A stretch of 64,000 nt of DNA, taken from the NCBI GenBank assembly GCA_041441465.1, contig JASDSY010000010.1, forward strand, positions 1-64,000, read 5' to 3'. Origin of the DNA: JASDSY01 sp041441465 (GTDB lineage Bacteria; Muiribacteriota; UBA9980). The translations under genes and the position numbers were made by a program. Position 1 is the first letter of the stretch, and the number at the start of each line of letters is the position of its first letter. Of this stretch, positions 10,201 to 16,388 are shown piece after piece. Below the pieces are notes generated by a model that was not told the DNA's origin, did no database searches, and was given only the letters and a program-made list of their open reading frames with translations.

Positions 10201-10664
10201 TCTACAACTTGAAAAATTGTTTTTTCATCATACGATTTATATTTTACTTTAATATCTTTAAAAGTTTCTAGTGCTAATTCAAATTTTTGATTTTCAACTA
10301 ATTTTATTGTCTTTTCACATTTTAAAATTATGTCTATTTTATTTTTAAATTCTTCAGTAATTTTAGATGAGTATGAAATTTGTTCTAAAATTTTTAAATC
10401 AGGTTTAAATTTTAATATAAAATTAATATGGTGTTGCTTTTTTATATTATTTAAAGAGTTAATTAACAATGCACTTACTTTATTACTAAAATACTGCATT
10501 ATTTCATATTTATTATATTTTTCAGCATAATCATATAAAGTATCGTTCTTACCATCAGTACTTAAAAATGGATGTTTTTCATTAATAATTTCTAATTTTT
10601 CAATATCTTTTTTTATTTCATCAAGTTCATCATTTATTATAAGTTTTTTTATTTTATCAAACAT
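1257..10664 (-). CDS. Giant sacsin/Nov-type HATPase and Upf1-like SF1 helicase fusion; candidate defence protein
   Basis: This protein has 3135 residues. Around 190-480 is a GHKL ATPase of the sacsin/Nov type: N-box E208-LVQN-AEDN and the glycine motif GEKGIGFKS (282-290), with SNRESIKDKS downstream. About 1500 residues of Asn/Lys/Ile-rich sequence follow with no domain I recognise. Residues ~2040-2370 are an acidic, Asn/Ser-rich, probably disordered linker containing a duplicated segment. The C-terminal third is an SF1B (Upf1/AAA_11-AAA_12-like) helicase: Walker A GPPGTGKT (2550-2557), LFDEAS Walker B (D2679-E2680), HGFQGDE (2883-2889) and NVAISRAKYN with R2921. AGGAG precedes the ATG. Composition is far more A/T-rich than genes after 17 kb, suggesting transfer. 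A role in nucleic-acid sensing defence is inferred from domain types. Confidence 0.85.
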   Translation of the reverse strand: MFDKIKKLIINDELDEIKKDIEKLEIINEKHPFLSTDGKNDTLYDYAEKYNKYEIMQYFSNKVSALLINSLNNIKKQHHINFILKFKPDLKILEQISYSSKITEEFKNKIDIILKCEKTIKLVENQKFELALETFKDIKVKYKSYDEKTIFQVVDKTDRIEIKKEIVKKLFEEIRSELDNNQSNDTLTGQLNELSKNINSENIHFIFELVQNAEDNYYDPNLSEKTLIFILNNDIPLEFSDEHKINNYLLIQNNELGFNDLNIISICDATKSTKKKKKGYIGEKGIGFKSVFKVTKRPYIFSNGFNFYLTSEGADPIKYIYPHDEDFFVEGNLPGIIKKEFTNILLPLEDLNIYKEIKKQLESHISFETLLFLKKLNKIEIRIGEKKEVIQKIENKDSIIIELKKETYEKESLKEKKCDKYFIYYKEINTQGIKDDLRPNISTSEITLSFPINSNNSYGKIYAYLPTNINSGLPFLINADFILTSNRESIKDKSEWNNKLIEMVPDIFIEFFKITIQKKYISVNDKYSLYKFIPKFYNNLLEENLFERAKKEIINKLKSEKIILGIDNNLYLPKNVIAIPEKELNILFDDFNNLNYENIPSFLKKEENILINMEIWKNFSNYETFYETIKVLELKEFEFANFVECLLDDQWINIKWNKKNTEEIPIKLYNYISDKLLNNNDLNIKKDLLSAKIFFSVNNKLLALSETLMVNDEWRRILTKDAYYKDEILNSIIINEQIYIHYRKLLELIKEFKHSEFKDIIKKIDKDWLKNNLIKSLEEKSDWFKNFYTLIVNSYNLINDPKEKEDFNSQKIFLGKDKKLYSINDQGELNLRLIDNKNKNILYKLYRNNLKELEQKLKTLNIVEINSELVEILEKNNCENCINVLSEENFISCLDRLNNYNTLLDINEKEEESFKFLEELYDIILGLNDNNIKEKIKNIKLFPALHYKNIDNDKNTIFLHKINEITFLEEQEKIFIDKKIFPEEFDKKIFPEEFDKKGNQNYSLRIKKYFPNEFQIISFEEIIEYISDFKWVNKYLEDDKNKKIKKIYNCLFSKIKEEEKLIQQIRKIKFILNHNGELISADDSIIIYNGDSKFFESYHNYVEDYKKLEKIYIEEDIEVILKKIFGNFLKEYDSKIMINGIIDNLKFTNYNLLNEIKKNSKFFYNYIFNFLKDDKNKDYIEKFKEIKMFLGEDNKFYNSENILIDDNIESKIFENLKYNENSEKVIINKELKYFLNEDIIEKLGFKKLDESDIIKILKNSSIKNTLDYEWYVKLYDFFRKNSVDNSDLKTIKFILTKDEKLCSASDNNIKLFIPTHNSEKTSYCFDSSAISTIEFINENVSNKLNEEIKTWLRDNLDINEFNHLNYIRDIVFGYINKINCIDKTKYDIKLLIKITYYLAENLDVWKQDSDLIDNMFLLTTLGIKKIHEIKNKTIVFPENFDDEYGWQLVYPQLKELKEYIILSDDYLNSFNNREKNKLKQLFEKLKVTNYPLPPSADNKEIINFQQNIVQTLNYSAPNWLKQLDDSSKTEIEKYKKNIDALLNYCFNFEYDIFYGEVNNEKYKKDYRNHSDLYKVLCSKKIFKDDKNQYCYCYELFGEKFKEDLNDVNFINHEMYEKYKNKEKFKELFVIENNIEGYIKYLKNFSELNAKPQKEKIEKIYGILGQKKDNNILNDEKNKFKIIFFESKNTDGTFWFEWYNYNDKNIVWDDYNISKLVTGVIPVKSCFPNLRTFFVEKLKIKKEPEFDKIIEFYKIIENDDSNEKIKKEDIKSFIKNFYLKYVLNVTKEKRKIYLEKFNVEERKIYNDNEFFSKNNEIVYFKSIELKKIFKNLKSIWLPSDLVAKYKEKKIYEASREIVDFYKINSIDISDCKITQINELNSATKNNKCIVNKYFKELLFYYYYNDLYEFEINKNNIIFERIKKIFFVEEYICKQKIEKNYKLNVKNKIYNETVKEDSYLEVNGETLRLYYYSGSSERKIYNSLASVISRYLLEESQKAIEDIISTLLSIDDEESKISEISSREWELKHDSLIELKKLLPELKYDDSDEDNYESNNELPLQQPAKSPSSHPLSLTQPESGASINNSKEQTFLGIHQGKSEKDGNEKNNITQSPKGNDGISENTDNEKDKNPDLDDFDNQKDQNKENSSGADKQNKETIDNVNLENQNANSDNSNKDKTSILSNNKNDAENNCKDDNEKNNITQSPKGNDGISKNTDSEKDKNPDLDDFDNPKDQNKENSSEADKQNKETHKNNWNLGNENDKDYEDNEDTQADALGDNKEKDHKNNSNKSDQQNNEKRKNNSNSGSEPNKDDRKYNSDDEFDDFYEDDDLDEDDDKQINSNKKDFNPKQQRIPKKKDGFNSDPKEGDPDKIRKFNKRNLDNIIKKSNRQKKILDKITELEKEVNNAEEYSKKWFEVMFEIEYYCQLLKHGSKNEYYSVNFNSVKLVNEKFLILESSDNYYNVDHIDENMILRINNYEVAVDTFSYDEKSLKVKLINGYKLPFEHDNLSAELTVSNSKFVIEILKNKFYDYLNKIVDKKLIEVVKNNSTFIFGPPGTGKTTNLAREIIEIIKKNEQTGKKILVLTPTNKAADVLTLRILKEIKAKDSSLNNSKWLKRYGYSFADEITNSNDIYVKRNENITLDSENLVIVTTIARYPYDSFKLNGQIFHFVDYEKWDYILFDEASMIFLPSILLPYMANINNKNLKYIVAGDPFQIPPIVEYEGWLNKNIYKMINLDKFEGNDNSNVKYLKTHYRSIEPIMNLINKLNYNNNLIMADKDKKSDYQLTIGSSKEVLKPISTIKYTCTNDIEIFNVAALNYSSYHIYSALLAVEMIQKLIVKFNHNSNREQISVGIITPYGAQRDIIKKLLGVIKIPKNIIVSCSTAHGFQGDECDVIIAAFNIPKFNSDLAHINNNNIINVAISRAKYNLIMLMPDQIYSNYKVLDKISNIVEKNNEFEFKNYTHEEIEKMMFGSDSNLKNMTYIASHQKVNVYSESKIAHKYEIRKGDNDTIDIFVTNVVDALNSSLPTLSKDCSNDKQSNIKLIEQLYAKLPKEISDYIDAKYHRAINELCLRYNKIPEMSYELTEINKTKPLAHAYVAFIDEKTAVLLETQLEDEKKFKEYNWRVIKLDFDGKIIE
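3925..4371 (-). repeat. Internal duplication, 276-base period, in the linker of the giant gene
   Basis: Two near-identical blocks of about 170 bases, 3925-4095 and 4201-4371, begin exactly 276 bases (92 codons) apart. Both encode a segment containing NNITQSPKGNDGIS and DKNPDLDDFDN and end in KQNKET. They differ at only a few bases, so the duplication is recent or kept uniform by recombination. The period is a multiple of three, preserving the frame. The encoded sequence is acidic and low-complexity. Confidence 0.9.
7681..7734 (-). repeat. 27-base tandem duplication inside the giant gene
   Basis: Two identical 27-base units start at 7681 and 7708, followed by a partial third. They give the protein repeat FPEEFDKKI twice (IFPEEFDKKIFPEEFDKK). 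The frame is kept. It is a typical slippage product in A/T-rich sequence. Confidence 0.85.
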
Positions 10665-10746
10665 TTATTCACTCCTGAAAGTTTTATTAAATACCTTTTA
10701 ATTAAAAAAATACTTTGACGAACGGTTCATTTTTATGATGATAATC

Positions 10747-10776
10747 AATATATCATAAATATAAATATTTTGTAAA
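10747..10776 (-). promoter_or_regulatory. Possible sigma-70-like promoter for the giant gene
   Basis: On the minus strand TTTACA (10771-10776) and TATATT (10747-10752) are separated by 18 bases and lie ~85 bases upstream of the ATG at 10664. The region is so A/T-rich that such matches are expected by chance, so this is only a candidate. The 286-base gap it sits in shows no other feature. Confidence 0.25.
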
Positions 10777-10950
10777 TGTTTTGTTTTATATTTTTAAACT
10801 CATGTCATATTTGTATTCTAAAAATGATAAAAATACTTTGAGTTATTATGTATAATAGTCTTTTTAGGTCATATTCATTTTAATATCATAAATTATTTAT
10901 AACTAATATTCTTCTAAAAGACAAAATAATATTTTTTCTTTTTTACTAAA

Positions 10951-12255
10951 TTATAAACTTATTCCACGCGAGTCAGCCCATTTTTGGTGCTTTAAAATAA
11001 CGTCCGCCGGCACGGAAGGTGAAGTTGAGTTCACTACGGCCAGAATGTCCTGTTTGGTTATAAAATCATCAGAGCCGGATTTCCTTATAAACGCTTTATA
11101 AGCTGCTTCATCGACAATTTGAGCGATATCCGCGCCTGAATAAGAATTCATTTCCAAGGATATTTCCGCAAGTTCGGCTTCGCTGATATTATTTTCGCGG
11201 CCTTTTAAATTTATCGCCAGTATTTCCGCGCGTTCTTTTTCGGCAGGCAGCCCCACATAAAAAATTTTGTCAAACCTGCCGGGCCTAAGAAACGCCGGGT
11301 CTATTTTTTCAGGCTCGTTAGTAGCGGCGATTATCACGATCTGGTTGTCTCGCTGCTTAAAAAGCGTGCTCAGCTGGGCCAGCAGGACAGGGGTTATGCG
11401 CTCCATCACCGATGATGACTGTTTGTCGCGGGTTTTGAGTATCCATTCGGCTTCGTCAATAAATAAAACGGAACGCGGCTGCCTGTTGAGGTCCGCGAAT
11501 AATTTTTCTAACCGCTCCTCGGCCTGGCCGGGATAACCTATTATGAACGACGGAGTAATTTCATAAAACTTGGCTTCTATCTGCGAACTGATAGCTGTCG
11601 CGATTAAAGTTTTGCCGGTGCCGGGAGGCCCGAATAAAAGCATGCCGCCGCCGATACGAAGCTTGAATTTGAATGCGCGTTCCTCATCGTTAAACGGAGC
11701 TATAATTCTTTGCTTAATAAATTCCTTGACATGCCCAAGGCCTGCCACATCGTCAAGCGTAAATGACGCATCTTCGGATTTTTTTGCGCTTATTGGAACT
11801 TCTTCTTCAACGGCAGATGTTTTTAATTCGTCAGGATATTTATTTTCGCCGGGATAAAATAACTTCAAGACACGCTCTGTAACGTCCGGGCCGTATGTGC
11901 TTTGAGCCGGCACAGAGAAATTTTTCTTTCTTTCAAACTTGATAATGCCAGCGAGGCGGTTTTGAGCATTAGTAATTTTCAGGACTTCGGAATTCATTAA
12001 TTTTACTTTTGTCTGTAACGGAAATTTACCTCCGAATATGGACGGGTCATTATTCATGCACGGCTTTGACTCAGCCTGGAAAACTCCAATTAAAACGTCT
12101 TGCTGAGCGTTATAAAGAAAACCTATATGGCCGGGTTCAATATTTTGAAGCTTTTGAAGTTCATAAGGATAGCCGCCCAGTACGCCCTTTTTTATGCACT
12201 CCATCTCTGTTCCGGCATTGCATATCCTGAAAAAACACGGTACTTTAATCTTCAT
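10951..12255 (-). CDS. AAA+ ATPase (CDC48/FtsH-like module) with N-terminal DCD-like domain
   Basis: This ~434-residue ATPase has two parts (numbering from a GTG three codons upstream). Residues ~8-110 resemble the DCD (development and cell death) PUA-like fold: ICNAGTEMEC, then GYPYELQKLQNIEPGHIGFLY, a VLIGVFQAES strand and a KFPLQTKVKL strand. Residues ~165-410 are a classical single AAA+ module: Walker A GPPGTGKT (212-219), Walker B LFIDEAE (267-273), sensor AATNEPEKID, arginine-finger LRPGRFD (326-332) and the SGAD sensor-2 helix. It probably remodels a protein or nucleoprotein target. GAGGTGG before the ATG at 12255 fixes the start. It lies downstream of a 93-residue gene and a nuclease-like gene on the same strand. 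The DCD call is by eye. Confidence 0.8.
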   Translation of the reverse strand: MKIKVPCFFRICNAGTEMECIKKGVLGGYPYELQKLQNIEPGHIGFLYNAQQDVLIGVFQAESKPCMNNDPSIFGGKFPLQTKVKLMNSEVLKITNAQNRLAGIIKFERKKNFSVPAQSTYGPDVTERVLKLFYPGENKYPDELKTSAVEEEVPISAKKSEDASFTLDDVAGLGHVKEFIKQRIIAPFNDEERAFKFKLRIGGGMLLFGPPGTGKTLIATAISSQIEAKFYEITPSFIIGYPGQAEERLEKLFADLNRQPRSVLFIDEAEWILKTRDKQSSSVMERITPVLLAQLSTLFKQRDNQIVIIAATNEPEKIDPAFLRPGRFDKIFYVGLPAEKERAEILAINLKGRENNISEAELAEISLEMNSYSGADIAQIVDEAAYKAFIRKSGSDDFITKQDILAVVNSTSPSVPADVILKHQKWADSRGISL

Positions 12256-12302
12256 AATAACCACCTCGAAAATATTTTTAATTATAGTTTTAAGAAAAAA
12301 AT

Positions 12303-12584
12303 TTATATAATATAATTATCGCTCATCGGTGAAAAAATCCCGTCTATTTCGTTTCCATTTGAATCTAAAACCCTCGACTCATACCTGGATTCATACAGCA
12401 CAGTAATTACTTCCTTGCCGTAACTTCCATAATTTACCATTCTTACCGAAGATTTTAATTCAGGAATAACAGATTTAACAGGCACGGCCGGTTTATTGAA
12501 TAAATTATGTATCCGTTTCCGTTCAGCTTCCATTTTTAAACCGTCTTGCCTTGTTTCTTCTTTTAAATCATCAAGTAATGACAT
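12303..12584 (-). CDS. Small protein of unknown function between nuclease-like and AAA+ genes
   Basis: I do not recognise this 93-residue protein. The N-terminal third is a charged amphipathic helix (SLLDDLKEETRQDGLKMEAE). The C-terminal half looks like beta strands (VRMVNYGSYGKEVITVLYES, then SRVLDSNGNEIDG). There are no cysteines, signal peptide or membrane segment. AAGGAGG lies 7 bases before the second ATG (12584), so I use that start rather than the ATG two codons earlier, which almost touches the ribosome site. It ends 47 bases before the AAA+ gene and starts 113 bases after the nuclease-like gene on the same strand, suggesting co-transcription. An adaptor or regulator role is a guess. 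Confidence 0.65.
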   Translation of the reverse strand: MSLLDDLKEETRQDGLKMEAERKRIHNLFNKPAVPVKSVIPELKSSVRMVNYGSYGKEVITVLYESRYESRVLDSNGNEIDGIFSPMSDNYII

Positions 12585-12697
12585 AAGCATTCCTCCTTAA
12601 ATTATATTTTTACACTTTATATTTTTAAATTTTAATTTTTTTGATTATACTCGTATCGCTCTAAAAAAATGTTTTTAATCCAGGCGCGCAACGATAT

Positions 12698-13765
12698 TCA
12701 ACTTTTTTTCACGCGCATTTCATAAGCGCCGCGCGTTGTGATCAATTGTTCATTTTTGACGGCTATTTGCAATATATCATAAAAATAAGTGTTTTTAAGG
12801 AAGCTGTAATTATCGATAATATCTCCCCAAAAAAGCAGCGTCTCATCGGAACGTATGCCGTTTTTCCATATTCCATCGTTATCGGCCTGCGGAGGTTTTA
12901 ACAGTAAAATTACATGCTTATAACTATCAGGCGGCATTTTATTAAAATCCAGAATTTTTTTGATTATCAGTTTTTGCGCTTCCAGCTGCCTTATAAGAGC
13001 TCCCGCCTCGACGTAATCAAACATCTTAGCTTCTATAACGACAAGATATTTCCGGCCGGACACATTAAGCATCATCATCAAGTCTGGAGTGATACGCCCG
13101 ATATCCGCAATATCATCCCAGCCGAGCGCGGATTCTTTGAGCGAATATTCAGTATAAAACATAACTTTGCCCCTGTCATAACGGTTTTTGCAATAACACT
13201 CTGGAATTCCGGCCGTTTTCAAAAAAACTCCAAGCCGGTTAAACTCGTCGCCGCATATTATTTGCGGCAAAACGCAGCCGGTCCAGAACGTTTCTTTTCT
13301 GTTAAGCGGCAGCGAGTTTATCAAATCATTAAGTTCAGAGGCGCCTTTAAGGTCTTTTATGCGCGACGAAAATTTTGAATTGCCGTTCATACAGCCGGCG
13401 GGCGAAATAAAATTTTTCCCGGCGGATGGTTCAGGCCTATAAATTAGATTATTTGAGGAATTTGAATAGTGCGGATTGATATGAATATTAGCTTTTTTAA
13501 AAACAACATCCAGTAAGTTAATATTTTCAATTTTATAGGCATTGCCGAAAGCAGGGCCGCAATAGCCATTATAGTAATCGCCGTTTAAAAAAAGCCGCCA
13601 TTCATTGAAGAAATCAAGCTCATCGATTTTATTTGAACGCATAAGTTCAAGCAGAGGCCAAACACTGTAGCGGGTCAATATATTTTTCTCCCCGCTAAAT
13701 ATGCCGAGCGAACATAATTTCCCGGCGTCGAATTTTGCTAAAAATTCTTTAATATTTTCACGCAT
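12698..13765 (-). CDS. PD-(D/E)XK nuclease-like protein
   Basis: This 355-residue protein has no close family I can name. Residues 223-250 carry the motif GRITPDLMM, a short strand and LVVIEAKMFD, that is D228 followed by E245-x-K247. This is the signature of PD-(D/E)XK nucleases (restriction enzyme, Holliday resolvase type). An upstream acidic residue (E158) and the downstream RQLEAQK (259-265) could complete the active site. The N-terminal ~200 residues contain several cysteines and GPAFGNAYKIE but no clear domain. GGAGG lies 7 bases before the ATG. It is the first gene of a same-strand run with the 93-residue protein and the AAA+ ATPase. A DNA-cleaving role in a defence or repair unit is inferred. 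Confidence 0.65.
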   Translation of the reverse strand: MRENIKEFLAKFDAGKLCSLGIFSGEKNILTRYSVWPLLELMRSNKIDELDFFNEWRLFLNGDYYNGYCGPAFGNAYKIENINLLDVVFKKANIHINPHYSNSSNNLIYRPEPSAGKNFISPAGCMNGNSKFSSRIKDLKGASELNDLINSLPLNRKETFWTGCVLPQIICGDEFNRLGVFLKTAGIPECYCKNRYDRGKVMFYTEYSLKESALGWDDIADIGRITPDLMMMLNVSGRKYLVVIEAKMFDYVEAGALIRQLEAQKLIIKKILDFNKMPPDSYKHVILLLKPPQADNDGIWKNGIRSDETLLFWGDIIDNYSFLKNTYFYDILQIAVKNEQLITTRGAYEMRVKKS

Positions 13766-13965
13766 AAAATACCTCCGCGTTGTTTTTATAGAACATTATA
13801 GTTAATTACAAGTTTTTATAAAAATCGTTATAACTATAGATAAATTAGAAAATTATAATATACTAAATTGGTAAAATTAATAATATAGAATGATCTAAAA
13901 TTAATTTAACGGATTTTTATAATATAATATCTTTCATTCATTAAAATTAAAGCACATCGCCACCA

Positions 13966-15228
13966 TTATAAATTAAGCTGTTTTTTTATTTTTTCGATAT
14001 TATTAAGAGTAAATTCATATTGTTTTGATTTTTCAAGACGCGATTTTTCATCAAGTCTTTCATAACGGTTCAAAAATTTATAAAAAAATATCAGCGCCTT
14101 TTGGCCGTAACCTGAAAGCATTGTCGCTGCACCCACTTCATACAATAAGCTTAATGTCTCGTCATAATTCAACGCCTCAAGCCCATATTTGACCGCCGCC
14201 GGATAATTTTTTTCATAAATTCTATAATACTGCGCTATCTTATAATAGGCATAGCCGCGATCGATAAGGCTGACATTATGCTTTTTTATTATAATGGACG
14301 CTATATAAAAACTGAATTCATAAAATTCGTTGCTAAAAAAATAATCAATGGCATACATTAAAAAACTATTATTGTTAATTTTTTTCAGAATACATTTTTC
14401 AATTACCTTCATTCCGTCAAACTCGCGGTCGCAAAATAAATATGATGTCCAAAAATTAAAAATATTATGATTACTAAAATGTCCAATAATCTCTTCGTAA
14501 TTTTCATCGAATAATTTCGATAATTCAAGTATTCTTTTGGCATCCAACATTATCGAAAGCTTAAGAAAAATATAATCTGAATCGCGGCTCATTTCCTTAA
14601 ATTCTTCGCACCTTTCAAGCGCCTGATCATGCTTTCCGTCATACATTAAATATAAAATACGCCGAACGTAATAATAATAATTATCAGTTTCGTTTTTAAT
14701 TAATCTTTCAATATAAGACATTGCCTTTTCAGAGTGGCCGGCATACCATAAAGCCTCGCTCGCTTTGACAAAAACCAAATTTATTTCACGGCGGTCTTTT
14801 ATAAACGGCCGGGCTAAATGTATATAATGAAAAACCTTTTCCGAATTCATAAGCTTTGTGTGAGTCTTAATTAATTCAATTAATAAAGGCCTGGAATCAG
14901 GGGTAGTTATGAATAATTTTTCATAGTATTCACAAGCAGTTTCATATTCTTTCATTTTATAACAGCATTTGGCCGCTCCAAACAACGCATCGTAATTACC
15001 CGGATCGATATCAAGAATTAAATTATAAAGAACTGCCGCCTCTCGGTAATTTCGTATTTTTCTGAATTGCTCAGCAAGCTCAAAAATGGCCGATAAATTC
15101 ATACAATTAAGCCTGACAGATTTTTTTAATAATTTTATCTTTTTACCAGTATTAATGTCATCCTGCAATTCCTCATATTTTAAATACAGCAGATTTGATT
15201 TTTCGGCTTTTGTAATTTTTGAACTCAT
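13966..15228 (-). CDS. TPR-repeat protein, cytoplasmic
   Basis: This ~420-residue protein consists largely of tetratricopeptide-type hairpins. Clear units include YREAAVLYNLILDIDPGNYD, ALFGAAKCCYKMKEYETACE and HSEKAMSYIERLIKNETDNY. There is no signal peptide or membrane segment. The ATG at 15228 is preferred: AGGTG lies 6 bases upstream, whereas the in-frame GTG three codons earlier would use that same GTG as a start. It follows the 220-residue unknown gene after about 30 bases on the same strand, so the two are probably co-transcribed. A role as a protein-protein scaffold is all that can be said. Confidence 0.75.
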   Translation of the reverse strand: MSSKITKAEKSNLLYLKYEELQDDINTGKKIKLLKKSVRLNCMNLSAIFELAEQFRKIRNYREAAVLYNLILDIDPGNYDALFGAAKCCYKMKEYETACEYYEKLFITTPDSRPLLIELIKTHTKLMNSEKVFHYIHLARPFIKDRREINLVFVKASEALWYAGHSEKAMSYIERLIKNETDNYYYYVRRILYLMYDGKHDQALERCEEFKEMSRDSDYIFLKLSIMLDAKRILELSKLFDENYEEIIGHFSNHNIFNFWTSYLFCDREFDGMKVIEKCILKKINNNSFLMYAIDYFFSNEFYEFSFYIASIIIKKHNVSLIDRGYAYYKIAQYYRIYEKNYPAAVKYGLEALNYDETLSLLYEVGAATMLSGYGQKALIFFYKFLNRYERLDEKSRLEKSKQYEFTLNNIEKIKKQLNL

Positions 15229-15258
15229 AATTTTCACCTATTTATTCAAAAATTTTTA

Positions 15259-15903
15259 CTATTCCTTCCCAAGCCACTCAGCTATAATTTCCTTTATCCT
15301 GTTTATTGCATTTTGTTTTTCAACAGTTTTACTACCTATATTTTTAGAAACAATCAAATAATCGAGGGTTTTTATAGCAAGCTCGTCAGAAATTTCATTT
15401 TCATAGTTTAAATCAGTATTTTCAGCGGTTAAATTAACTGGAGCAACTGAAGATTCAGCCTTATCCGAGCTTTTTTCATCTGCCAACCTTAATTTTTCGA
15501 TATTATCCATTATTTCACTGACGCCTCTTTTATTAATGACACCCGATAAAAGCTTTAAGCATTCACCCTTATCAGTTGATTCTCTAAAAAGTATCGAGGT
15601 AAATAATTTTGAGGTTTCACGCGAATATTTTTCCCAGCCCTTGTTATGATATAAAAATTTTGAAAACATTCCAATTTCAAGAGGCGATATTACTTCTTTG
15701 TCATCGATCACCTCTTTTATTAATAATATCGATATCTTAAATTTTTCTATTTCTGTCACAAAAATTCTTTTATTCCAGCGTTCATATTTTATATTAAACG
15801 CTTCGGCCGCCTCGATAATATCTTTCTTTTTGGAGTTGAAATCAAGCTCCCGGCCTTCATCTGACGGCGTTTTTAAGGATAATATAGCTTTAAATATCCG
15901 CAT
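15259..15903 (-). CDS. Protein of unknown function, ~214 residues
   Basis: I do not recognise this protein. It is mainly helical and charged, with a linker of low complexity near 145-175 (ADEKSSDKAESSVAPVNLTA) separating an N-terminal globular part from a short C-terminal helical part (ELAIKTLDYLIVSK, then NAINRIKEIIAEWLGKE). There is no signal peptide. The ATG at 15903 has AGG 10 bases upstream; another in-frame ATG at 15921 lacks a ribosome site, so the start is uncertain by six residues. It sits 30 bases upstream of the 420-residue TPR gene on the same strand, and they may act together. Confidence 0.6.
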   Translation of the reverse strand: MRIFKAILSLKTPSDEGRELDFNSKKKDIIEAAEAFNIKYERWNKRIFVTEIEKFKISILLIKEVIDDKEVISPLEIGMFSKFLYHNKGWEKYSRETSKLFTSILFRESTDKGECLKLLSGVINKRGVSEIMDNIEKLRLADEKSSDKAESSVAPVNLTAENTDLNYENEISDELAIKTLDYLIVSKNIGSKTVEKQNAINRIKEIIAEWLGKE

Positions 15904-15976
15904 AATTTTCTTGCCTTTCATAAATATTCAATTTATATATTTTTATGTTGAGTAAATATATATTAATTTTTTAAAA

Positions 15977-16237
15977 TTATTTTGTTTTTTTACAAACTCC
16001 GCAGATTCCATCTTTTCGTTCATCGCCAAAAGAAAGACATCTGCCGCAGACCACGCAATAATTAACTCCGCGGATATTGCAAATTTTACAATAACCGGAA
16101 TCACGTTCTGACAGAGATAAAGTACGGCCGCAGCCAATGCATGACGAGTTATTATATGAATGGCAATAAGAGCAGACTCCGCTTTCTTTTTCATCATGAC
16201 TGAGAAGTGATTTACCGCATTTAATACAATTAAACAT
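15977..16237 (-). CDS. Small multi-zinc-ribbon protein
   Basis: This ~86-residue protein is three tandem zinc-ribbon-like repeats. Each begins with a CxxC knuckle (CIKCGKSL, CIGCGRTLS, CVVCGRCLS) followed about 15 residues later by a second knuckle (CSYCHS, CKICN, CGVCKK), so each repeat could bind one Zn(II) with four cysteines. A middle motif of the type S.DE/ERDSG.C recurs in all three. GGAGG lies about 8 bases before the ATG at 16237. It could bind nucleic acid or protein; no target is evident. An overlapping 84-residue frame on the same strand is a shadow. Confidence 0.75.
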   Translation of the reverse strand: MFNCIKCGKSLLSHDEKESGVCSYCHSYNNSSCIGCGRTLSLSERDSGYCKICNIRGVNYCVVCGRCLSFGDERKDGICGVCKKTK

Positions 16238-16388
16238 ATAAACCGCCTCCTTAAAATACAATAAAAATTTAAGATTTCATGCTCCTATTTTTATAATAGC
16301 ATATTCAAATAAAAAAGTCAACAACATTGACTAATATTTTTAAATATTAGTCAATGTTATGCAATAATACAAAAGATTATAAAAATAA

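Noticed and set aside
12009..13378. Longer plus-strand frames opposite the AAA+ and nuclease-like genes (up to 154 residues)
   Set aside because: They have no signal, domain or ribosome site and lie fully antisense to genes with clear motifs.
15943..16197. 84-residue minus-strand frame overlapping the zinc-ribbon gene
   Set aside because: It shares its DNA with the cysteine-knuckle protein, which has a proper ribosome site and a patterned sequence; this frame looks like a shadow.
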